A stretch of DNA of 5,442 nucleotides from an uncultured Hungatella sp. (GTDB taxonomy: Bacteria > Bacillota > Clostridia > Lachnospirales > Lachnospiraceae). The stretch is taken from NCBI GenBank assembly GCA_959018155.1, contig CAUEKH010000200.1:1-5442 (forward strand). Reading direction: 5' to 3'. The notes below the pieces were generated by a model. It did no database searches, was not told the DNA's origin, and was given only the letters and a program-made list of their open reading frames with translations. The position numbers were made by a program, and so were the translations under genes. Below, piece after piece: positions 1 to 5,318 of this stretch; the first letter of the stretch is position 1, and every line of letters begins with the position of its first letter.

Positions 1-299
1 CGCTGTTATCGTTAGGCGGCAAGGGCGTTATCTCGGTGCTCTCCAACGTGGCGCCGGCGAAAACACATGAGATTTGCGCGTCCTATTTCCGCGGTGATGT
101 GAAACGAAGCGCAGAACTTCAGCTGGAGGCGCTTCCGTTAATCAATGCGCTGTTCTGTGAGGTGAATCCGATTCCGGTTAAGGCGGCCATGAACTTAATG
201 GGACGTGGCGTCGGCCCGTTACGCCTGCCGCTTACGGAGATGGAGCCGCAGAACCAGGAGCGGTTAAAGAAGGCGATGGAAGAGTACGGAATTTTATAA
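1..299 (+). CDS. dapA: 4-hydroxy-tetrahydrodipicolinate synthase, C-terminal part (5' end outside window)
   Basis: This is the last 98 codons (frame from base 3) of the enzyme that condenses pyruvate with aspartate semialdehyde, the first committed step of diaminopimelate and lysine synthesis in the cytoplasm. The visible part carries the family's GGKGVISVLSNV segment (which lines the active site and follows the catalytic lysine, not in the window), the conserved NPIPVKAAMNLMG block, and the C-terminal LRLPLTEM segment. From memory these line up with E. coli DapA without gaps of note. The full protein is normally about 290-300 residues, so roughly a third is present. The reading frame is open to a TAA stop, so truncation is only by the window edge. 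It lies 75 nt upstream of dapB on the same strand, which supports the assignment. Identification is firm; the start and promoter cannot be seen. Confidence 0.96.
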   Translation, partial: LLSLGGKGVISVLSNVAPAKTHEICASYFRGDVKRSAELQLEALPLINALFCEVNPIPVKAAMNLMGRGVGPLRLPLTEMEPQNQERLKKAMEEYGIL

Positions 300-314
300 T
301 CGTAAAACAGAAGA

Positions 315-345
315 CCGGACACATGCGAGTGTGTCCGGCTTTCTT
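315..345 (+). terminator. Intrinsic terminator between dapA and dapB
   Basis: A perfect 9-bp stem pairs CCGGACACA (315-323) with TGTGTCCGG (330-338) around a 6-nt loop, followed by CTTTCTT (339-345). The stem is GC-rich and starts 15 nt after the dapA stop codon. The T-tract is interrupted by a C, so termination may be partial. No promoter with both boxes is visible between this hairpin and dapB, so read-through from dapA is the likely way dapB is transcribed. Confidence 0.8.
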
Positions 346-374
346 AAATCAAACGAGAGAACGGAGGATTTATC

Positions 375-1130
375 ATGGTAAAAATGATTATGAACGGCTG
401 CAACGGAGCCATGGGACAGGTGATTACAGGACTTGTGGCAGACGATGAGGAACTTACAATTGTAGCGGGAATTGACCCGAATCAGACGAAAGAGAATCCG
501 TACCCGGTATTTTCCAGCCTGGCGGAGTGTACGGTGGATGCGGATGTGATCGTGGATTTCGCGTCGGCGAAGGCGGTAGATGGACTTCTTGCGTACAGTG
601 AAGAGAAGAAGATCCCGGTCGTGGTATGTACGACGGGGCTTTCTGAGGAACAGGTGAAGCGTGTGGAGCAGACGAGCCGTTCGGTAGCGGTCCTTCGTTC
701 CGCCAACATGTCTCTGGGAATCAATCTTCTGCTTAAGCTGGTGAAGGAGGCGGCCGGGGTTCTGGCGGCGGCTGATTTTGACATCGAGATCCTGGAAAAA
801 CACCATAATCAGAAGGTGGATGCGCCCAGCGGTACGGCGCTTGCTCTGGCTGATTCCATCAATGAGGCAATGGACCAGACGTACCACTATCAGTACGACC
901 GCACTGCCGTGAAGGCGAAACGCGATAAGAAAGAAATCGGAATCCAGTCGATCCGCGGCGGATCCATTGTCGGGGAGCACGATGTGATTTTTGCCGGAAA
1001 GGATGAGGTTATCACCTTCCAGCATACGGCATACTCCAAGGCAATCTTTGCAAAAGGGGCGATTTCGGCCGCAAAGTTCCTGGCGGGCAAAGCGCCGGGA
1101 CTGTACACCATGGCAGATGTAATTGGTTAA
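375..1130 (+). CDS. dapB: 4-hydroxy-tetrahydrodipicolinate reductase
   Basis: It reduces the product of DapA to tetrahydrodipicolinate with NAD(P)H, the second dedicated step towards diaminopimelate and lysine. At 251 residues it matches the usual 240-275. The N-terminal Rossmann fold shows G8-x-x-G11-x-x-G14, an acidic residue D34 where the adenosine ribose is usually contacted, and TTG at 86-88. The family signature is at residues 141-155 (EKHHNQKVDAPSGTA), with the catalytic pair H143/H144, K147, and the G153-T154 substrate loop. The C terminus ends with the typical LYTMADVIG. The start ATG has GGAGG at 363-367, 7 nt upstream. An arginine does not follow D34, as it does in the dual-specificity E. 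coli enzyme, so NADH preference is possible but not shown. It follows dapA across an intergenic terminator. A long antisense frame over the gene is a shadow of its codon bias. Confidence 0.98.
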   Translation: MVKMIMNGCNGAMGQVITGLVADDEELTIVAGIDPNQTKENPYPVFSSLAECTVDADVIVDFASAKAVDGLLAYSEEKKIPVVVCTTGLSEEQVKRVEQTSRSVAVLRSANMSLGINLLLKLVKEAAGVLAAADFDIEILEKHHNQKVDAPSGTALALADSINEAMDQTYHYQYDRTAVKAKRDKKEIGIQSIRGGSIVGEHDVIFAGKDEVITFQHTAYSKAIFAKGAISAAKFLAGKAPGLYTMADVIG

Positions 1131-1159
1131 AAAAATTTGAAAAATACCAGTTTTTGCCA

Positions 1160-1189
1160 CAATAATTCATTCTCTTTTCTCACATACTA
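1160..1189 (+). promoter_or_regulatory. Possible sigma-F/sigma-G (forespore-type) promoter of the lipoprotein gene
   Basis: The 87-nt gap after dapB contains CATACTA at 1183-1189, identical to the -10 consensus known for Bacillus subtilis sigma-G (and close to sigma-F). CAATA at 1160-1164 lies 18 nt upstream, a partial match to the -35 type TGAATA. A start about 7 nt after the -10 would give a leader of about 22 nt, just enough for the ribosome site at 1203-1209. No good sigma-A pair is visible in the gap. The match is short and the gap is AT-rich, so this is a candidate only. There is also no strong terminator for dapB here: only a weak TTGGT/ACCAG pairing (1123-1150) followed by five T, so read-through from dapB is possible. 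Confidence 0.35.
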
Positions 1190-1202
1190 TTCATAGAAAA
1201 TG

Positions 1203-1220
1203 AAAGGAGAATGTATTATG
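1203..1220 (+). promoter_or_regulatory. Ribosome binding site that fixes the lipoprotein start
   Basis: AAAGGAG at 1203-1209 stands 8 nt before the ATG at 1218. An in-frame ATG at 1200 would lengthen the protein by six residues, but it lies before this site and has no purine-rich motif upstream, so 1218 is the chosen start. Confidence 0.85.
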
Positions 1221-1541
1221 AAAAGAATAAAACCTTACGTATTTGCCGTTCTTGTCATTATGACGGTGATGTGCTTATCCGCCTGCGGCAGCAATAAAAA
1301 TTCCGCCGGCCAGTCTTCAGAAGGAAGCAGCAGCGCGGCCGAGACTACGATGGAGAGCAGCTCTGCAGGAAACAGCGCGGCTGCTGACACCACTTCCAGA
1401 AATGCCGATGAGGATTCTGAGGAGAGTACCGGCGTGATCGACGGGATGATGAATGATGTAGAAGAAGGCGTGGATGACTTAACCGGTGAGAGCAATGGCC
1501 ATCCTACCACCGGCGCAGATGAGTCCTCAGCTGCTCAATAA
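1218..1541 (+). CDS. Small serine-rich lipoprotein of unknown function
   Basis: The 107-residue product has a clear lipoprotein signal: basic MKRIK, a hydrophobic core at about 7-20, and the lipobox L20-S21-A22-C23, so C23 should be lipidated and the 85-residue mature protein anchored on the outer face of the membrane. Residues 24-71 are low complexity, rich in Ser, Ala, Thr, Asn and Glu, with an internal near-repeat (SSAAETT at about 38-44 and SAAADTT at about 53-59). The part most likely to be conserved is the acidic, possibly helical GVIDGMMNDVEEGVDDLTG at 72-90. No enzyme motif is visible. Similar short lipoproteins with a GVID-type acidic tail are, to my recollection, common in Lachnospiraceae. 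YhcN/YlaJ-like sporulation lipoproteins are a loose alternative suggested mainly by the upstream CATACTA box. It stands alone between a possible promoter and a strong terminator. The lipoprotein nature is well supported; the function is unknown. Confidence 0.85.
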   Translation: MKRIKPYVFAVLVIMTVMCLSACGSNKNSAGQSSEGSSSAAETTMESSSAGNSAAADTTSRNADEDSEESTGVIDGMMNDVEEGVDDLTGESNGHPTTGADESSAAQ

Positions 1542-1564
1542 AGAAAAAACGGCAGAGGAAGCGG

Positions 1565-1619
1565 GTGCAGGGTTGTCGGATACAGAAGTTTCTGTGTTCG
1601 ATAATCCTGCATATTTTTT
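1565..1619 (+). terminator. Long-stem intrinsic terminator after the lipoprotein gene
   Basis: Bases 1565-1587 pair with 1590-1612 in one uninterrupted stem of 23 pairs, five of them G-U (1565/1612, 1572/1605, 1575/1602, 1579/1598, 1581/1596). Only two bases lie at the tip (1588-1589), so the real loop is probably four or more. TTTTTT follows at 1614-1619. The G-U pairs would become C-A mismatches in the opposite transcript, and no adjacent T-tract exists there, so it acts on the + strand. It ends the transcript of the lipoprotein gene, whose stop is 23 nt upstream of the stem. Confidence 0.85.
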
Positions 1620-1629
1620 ATTTCATGAC

Positions 1630-1658
1630 TTGAAGGCGAATCCCGAATCCTCTATAAT
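1630..1658 (+). promoter_or_regulatory. Sigma-A-type promoter for the SanA-like gene and its partner
   Basis: TTGAAG (1630-1635) and a perfect TATAAT (1653-1658) are separated by exactly 17 nt, the ideal spacing. The start would be near 1665, giving a short leader of about 26 nt before the ATG at 1691. It lies directly downstream of the long terminator, which insulates it from the lipoprotein gene. Confidence 0.8.
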
Positions 1659-1690
1659 AAATAAGTATCAGGAAGAAATGAGGAAATAAC

Positions 1691-2365
1691 ATGAAGCGAT
1701 TTTTAAAACGGAGCGTACTGGCGCTGGCGGGGCTGGGTCTTTTAGGCCTGCTGGTATTGCTCGGAATTAATACATATATGATCCGGGCCACAAAGGGATC
1801 CATCATCACAGAGGAGGAGGCTGCTTCTGTCAATGCCGACTGCATCCTTGTGCTGGGCGCCGGTGTCCATCCGGACGGAACACCCAGCAATATGCTGGAG
1901 GACCGCCTCTTAAAGGGAATTGAACTGTACCAGAAAGGGGCTTCCGGGAAACTGCTGATGAGCGGAGATCACGGGCGGAAAAACTACGATGAGGTCAACG
2001 TCATGAAACAGTTTGCCACAGACAGCGGCGTGCCGTCAGAGGACGTGTTCATGGATCACGCCGGATTTTCCACGTATGAAAGCATGTATCGGGCGCGGGA
2101 TGTGTTCCAGGTTAAGAAGGTGGTCATCGTGACGCAGAAGTACCATTTATACCGGGCCCTCTATGCGGCAAAAAAGCTGGGACTTGACGCCGTGGGGGTG
2201 CCGTCGGATCAGAGAAAATACGGGGGACAGAAGAGAAGAGATGTGCGGGAGCTTCTGGCCCGGGGGAAGGAATTTATGACGGGTCTGTTAAAGCCGGCCC
2301 CGACCTATCTGGGGGAGGCGATACCCGTGAGCGGTGACGGAAATGCAACGAATGACAGGGATTGA
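1691..2365 (+). CDS. SanA/YdcF-family (DUF218) membrane-anchored protein
   Basis: The 224-residue product has a short basic N terminus, one membrane segment at about 8-26, and then a DUF218-type domain. By the positive-inside rule this domain faces outwards. Family motifs in order are LVLGAGVHPDG (53-63), SNMLEDRL (66-73), MSGDHG (90-95), NYDE (98-101), DHAGFSTYES (122-131), VTQKYHLYRALYAA (147-160) and the closing PTYLGEAIPV (204-213). These follow E. coli SanA closely from memory, including the SGD, AGF and TQ-x-H-x-x-RA elements. In E. coli, SanA is linked to vancomycin exclusion at high temperature and the family to envelope maintenance, but no reaction is established, so the role here is inferred to be in the cell envelope. 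The ribosome site is weak (GAGG at 1680-1683). It has its own promoter, and the next gene starts 22 nt after its stop. The family call is firm; strict orthology to sanA is not. Confidence 0.92.
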   Translation: MKRFLKRSVLALAGLGLLGLLVLLGINTYMIRATKGSIITEEEAASVNADCILVLGAGVHPDGTPSNMLEDRLLKGIELYQKGASGKLLMSGDHGRKNYDEVNVMKQFATDSGVPSEDVFMDHAGFSTYESMYRARDVFQVKKVVIVTQKYHLYRALYAAKKLGLDAVGVPSDQRKYGGQKRRDVRELLARGKEFMTGLLKPAPTYLGEAIPVSGDGNATNDRD

Positions 2366-2370
2366 CGGAT

Positions 2371-2389
2371 AAGGAGGGGACGCCGGTTG
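2371..2389 (+). promoter_or_regulatory. Strong ribosome binding site supporting a TTG start
   Basis: AAGGAGGGG at 2371-2379 is a near-ideal anti-16S match, placed 7 nt before TTG at 2387. No ATG or GTG sits at a suitable distance, so the gene downstream is called from TTG. The site begins 6 nt after the stop of the SanA-like gene, as expected for a coupled second gene. Confidence 0.75.
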
Positions 2390-2779
2390 GAACGGGGGGA
2401 GCGCCATTTTTATGAAAAGCTGTACAACAGAAAAAGGAAGCCGTGGAGGAACGCGCGCCATTTTAAGCGCCTGGCGGGAGTGAGGAGAAGCAGTCTGATT
2501 CCTGTGCTGTGCGGTGTGATTGTGCTGGAGGGAATGGTATTGGCCGGCAGGTGCGTACAGGCAGGCACAGAAGAATTTTCCTCCCCATTCCGGGATGTGA
2601 TTACGATTCAGAGAGACGGGAGTGTGGATTCCGAACCGGAAGATGAGTACGGGAAGGGGCGGGAGGCGGCGCCGCTTTGGCCGGGGGAGACGAAGGAACG
2701 GGGATTTTCCATTGACTGGAAGGACGGAAAACTGAGGTTCTGGCAGAAAGAGGAGTCCTACCGTTTCGAGGAGCCATAG
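2387..2779 (+). CDS. Unrecognised single-pass membrane protein in operon with the SanA-like gene
   Basis: I do not recognise this 130-residue protein. Its first 35 residues are strongly basic and rich in Arg, Lys and aromatic residues, with no acidic residue after E10. A hydrophobic segment follows at about 36-54, then a polar, mostly acidic tail (59-130) with a D/E-rich patch at 80-88 and a Trp/Phe-bearing end (FSIDW, LRFWQKEE). This predicts N-in, C-out topology with an outside tail of about 70 residues. There is no lipobox, and the 35-residue basic head makes a cleaved signal peptide less likely. Codon use (AGG, CGG, GGG) is less biased than in purC, suggesting low expression or weak constraint. 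The strong ribosome site and the 21-nt gap after the SanA-like gene argue that it is a real, co-transcribed gene acting at the envelope. Reality of the gene is likely; its function is unknown. Confidence 0.72.
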   Translation: MERGERHFYEKLYNRKRKPWRNARHFKRLAGVRRSSLIPVLCGVIVLEGMVLAGRCVQAGTEEFSSPFRDVITIQRDGSVDSEPEDEYGKGREAAPLWPGETKERGFSIDWKDGKLRFWQKEESYRFEEP

Positions 2780-2844
2780 GCAGGATTCATTTTAATATGG
2801 GAAATCTTTTAAACAATCATAAGAATTTATAATATATAAAAATA

Positions 2845-2873
2845 TTGCAATCGCATTTTTACTGTATTATAAT
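2845..2873 (+). promoter_or_regulatory. Sigma-A-type promoter of purC-purB
   Basis: TTGCAA (2845-2850) and TATAAT (2868-2873) are spaced by 17 nt within the 169-nt AT-rich gap (2780-2948). The start would be near 2880, leaving a leader of about 69 nt. The -35 box lies inside the 8-bp palindrome ATTGCAAT (2844-2851). In the leader, GTTTTAT (2892-2898) can pair with ATAAAAC (2901-2907), and AAATTAATTT (2912-2921) is a palindrome; both are AT-only or nearly so and weak. I see no purine riboswitch core and no convincing match to the Bacillus PurR box. No terminator is visible for the upstream unit in this gap. Confidence 0.8.
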
Positions 2874-2948
2874 TTCTTCTGAAATACCATGGTTTTATTC
2901 ATAAAACTTATAAATTAATTTTATTAAGAAAAGGACAGGTGGATACCA

Positions 2949-3656
<708 letters not shown>

Positions 3657-3714
3657 GATATCGTGCATGACAGCACAGGCGGCTGTACGCCGGAGAACGT
3701 AAGGAGGAACATAA

Positions 3715-5145
3715 ATGACTGACAGATATCAGAGCCCTCTTTCTGAGCGTTACGCCAGCAAAGAGATGCAGTATATTTTTTCGCCGGATAAGAAATTCCG
3801 CACGTGGAGAAAGCTGTGGATTGCCCTGGCTGAGACAGAGCGGGAATTGGGACTGCCTGTTACAGAAGAACAGATAGAAGAGTTAAAGGCACATCAGGAT
3901 GATATCAACTACGATGTGGCAAAACAGAGGGAAAAGGAAGTCCGCCACGATGTTATGTCCCACGTCTACGCCTACGGGGTACAGTGCCCGAAGGCAAAAG
4001 GCATCATCCATTTAGGAGCCACCTCCTGCTATGTGGGAGATAATACGGATATCATTATTATGACTGAGGCGCTGGGCCTGGTCCGGAAGAAACTGATTAA
4101 TGTTATCGCAGAACTGGCCGATTTCGCTGAGCGGTATAAGGATCAGCCGACCCTGGCTTTCACCCATTTCCAGCCGGCTCAGCCGACGACGGTGGGAAAG
4201 AGAGCCACACTCTGGATGCATGATTTGACCATGGATTTGGAGGACCTCGATTATCTGCTTGGTTCCATACGCCTTCTCGGTTCCAAGGGAACCACGGGCA
4301 CTCAGGCCAGCTTCCTGGAACTGTTTGACGGGGATATGGGAAAAGTCAGAAAGTTAGATGACAGGATCGCGGAGAAAATGGGCTTTGCCGGCTGCTATCC
4401 GGTTTCCGGTCAGACGTACTCGAGGAAGGTGGACAGCCGCGTCGTGAACGTCCTTGCAGGAATCGCCCAGAGCGCCCACAAGTTCTCTAACGATATCCGT
4501 CTCCTTCAGCATTTGAAGGAGATTGAGGAGCCATTTGAAAAGAGCCAGATCGGTTCTTCTGCCATGGCCTATAAGCGCAACCCCATGAGGAGTGAGAGAA
4601 TCGCTTCCCTGTCCAACTATGTGATGGCCGATGTGATGAATCCCATGCTGGTAGCGTCTACCCAGTGGTTCGAGCGTACCCTGGATGATTCGGCCAACAA
4701 GCGTCTCTCCGTTCCGGAGGGCTTCCTTGCGGTCGATGGAATTTTAGACCTTTATTTAAATGTGGTCGATGGCCTGGTTGTCTATCCGAAGGTGATTGAA
4801 AAGCACATGATGGCGGAACTTCCGTTCATGGCGACTGAGAATATCATGATGGATGCCGTAAAGGCAGGCGGCGACCGCCAGGAACTTCACGAGAGGATCC
4901 GGGAACTGTCCATGGAAGCCGGGAAGAACGTGAAGGTAAATGGCATGGACAACAACTTACTGGAACTGATTGCTGCCGATCCGGCATTTAATCTGAGCCT
5001 GGAAGAGTTAAAGAAGAATATGGATCCGAAGAAGTACGTCGGATGCGCACCGGCACAGGTAGAAATTTATTTAGAAGAAGTAATTCGCCCGCTGCTGGAA
5101 GAAAATAAAGAGGATTTGGGAATCAAGGCGGAAATTAATGTATAA
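3715..5145 (+). CDS. purB: Adenylosuccinate lyase, eukaryote-like long type
   Basis: It splits fumarate from SAICAR (giving AICAR) and from adenylosuccinate (giving AMP), so it acts twice in purine synthesis, as a homotetramer in the fumarase/aspartase superfamily. Conserved regions are RHDVMSHV (77-84, H78), IHLGATSCYVGDNTD (98-112), FTHFQPAQ (149-156, general acid H151), GTTGTQASF (192-200) and the flexible signature loop GSSAMAYKRNPMRSE (280-294, catalytic S281). H78, H151 and S281 sit at a constant offset of 8 from human H86, H159 and S289 as I recall them, so the core is colinear with human ADSL. The 476 residues compare with about 484 in human and about 430 in Bacillus subtilis PurB. 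The start has AAGGAGGA at 3701-3708. No promoter pair is visible in the 58-nt gap after purC, so it should share that transcript. purA converges from the other side. Confidence 0.98.
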   Translation: MTDRYQSPLSERYASKEMQYIFSPDKKFRTWRKLWIALAETERELGLPVTEEQIEELKAHQDDINYDVAKQREKEVRHDVMSHVYAYGVQCPKAKGIIHLGATSCYVGDNTDIIIMTEALGLVRKKLINVIAELADFAERYKDQPTLAFTHFQPAQPTTVGKRATLWMHDLTMDLEDLDYLLGSIRLLGSKGTTGTQASFLELFDGDMGKVRKLDDRIAEKMGFAGCYPVSGQTYSRKVDSRVVNVLAGIAQSAHKFSNDIRLLQHLKEIEEPFEKSQIGSSAMAYKRNPMRSERIASLSNYVMADVMNPMLVASTQWFERTLDDSANKRLSVPEGFLAVDGILDLYLNVVDGLVVYPKVIEKHMMAELPFMATENIMMDAVKAGGDRQELHERIRELSMEAGKNVKVNGMDNNLLELIAADPAFNLSLEELKKNMDPKKYVGCAPAQVEIYLEEVIRPLLEENKEDLGIKAEINV

Positions 5146-5152
5146 AATGATT

Positions 5153-5194
5153 CCGGCCTGATTGCCGGTAAGATTTACTGTCAAGCCGGGCAAT
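5153..5194 (+). other. Alternative hairpins in the purB 3' untranslated region
   Basis: CCGGC (5153-5157) can pair with GCCGG (5164-5168) over a 6-nt loop. The same right arm, as ATTGCCGG (5161-5168), can instead pair with CCGGGCAAT (5186-5194) with one bulged G. The two pairings exclude each other. No T-tract follows either, so they are not terminators themselves; a processing or stability element is possible. Confidence 0.3.
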
Positions 5195-5207
5195 ATTAAG
5201 AAAATGG

Positions 5208-5247
5208 AACGGCAGCCTGTGTAAGTTGCGCACGGACTGCCGTTTCT
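5208..5247 (+). terminator. Intrinsic terminator of purC-purB
   Basis: AACGGCAG (5208-5215) pairs perfectly with CTGCCGTT (5237-5244). After one C/A mismatch the stem continues with CTGTG (5217-5221) against CACGG (5231-5235), including one G-U. A short TTTCT tail follows. It lies 62 nt after the purB stop and reads on the + strand. Confidence 0.7.
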
Positions 5248-5252
5248 AATAG

Positions 5253-5310
5253 AAAAAATAAAAAATGAGCCTTATTTCTGTTAAAGTGCAGAGATAAGGC
5301 TCATGCTTTT
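5253..5310. terminator. Terminator of purA, probably bidirectional
   Basis: ATGAGCCTTAT (5265-5275) pairs perfectly with ATAAGGCTCAT (5294-5304), and the stem extends inward to 17 pairs with two G-U pairs (5276/5293 and 5281/5288), leaving a 6-nt loop. On the - strand the hairpin is followed at once by a T-rich run (complement of 5253-5264, five T, A, six T), an excellent terminator for purA, whose stop is 15 nt upstream of the stem. On the + strand it is followed only by GCTTTT, so it can act as a weaker back-up for purB. Confidence 0.85.
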
Positions 5311-5318
5311 CAGGCTTT

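Noticed and set aside
1123..1155. A terminator directly after dapB
   Set aside because: Only five pairs (TTGGT with ACCAG, one of them G-T) around an A-rich 18-nt loop before TTTTT; too unstable to call as a terminator.
294..1160. A 288-codon open frame on the - strand, longer than dapB itself
   Set aside because: It is antisense to a certain dapB, its product is rich in Arg, His, Leu and Cys with no recognisable motif, and it has no credible ribosome site. It is a shadow of dapB codon bias.
1235..1510. A 91-codon - strand frame over the lipoprotein gene
   Set aside because: Its Ser/Leu/Pro-rich product mirrors the low-complexity coding strand; the + strand frame has the ribosome site, signal peptide and lipobox.
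1486..1689. A 67-codon + strand frame starting with GTG inside the lipoprotein gene
   Set aside because: It overlaps the end of the lipoprotein gene, then runs through the terminator hairpin and the promoter of the next gene. No ribosome site precedes it.
2805..2833. A second TATAAT (2828-2833) upstream of purC as an additional promoter
   Set aside because: The sequence at the matching -35 position is TCTTTT, a poor match, while the pair at 2845-2873 is far better.
2874..2948. A purine riboswitch or PurR-controlled leader for purC
   Set aside because: The leader is almost all A/T, is too short and lacks the conserved loop sequences of the purine aptamer, and has no clear PurR-box match.
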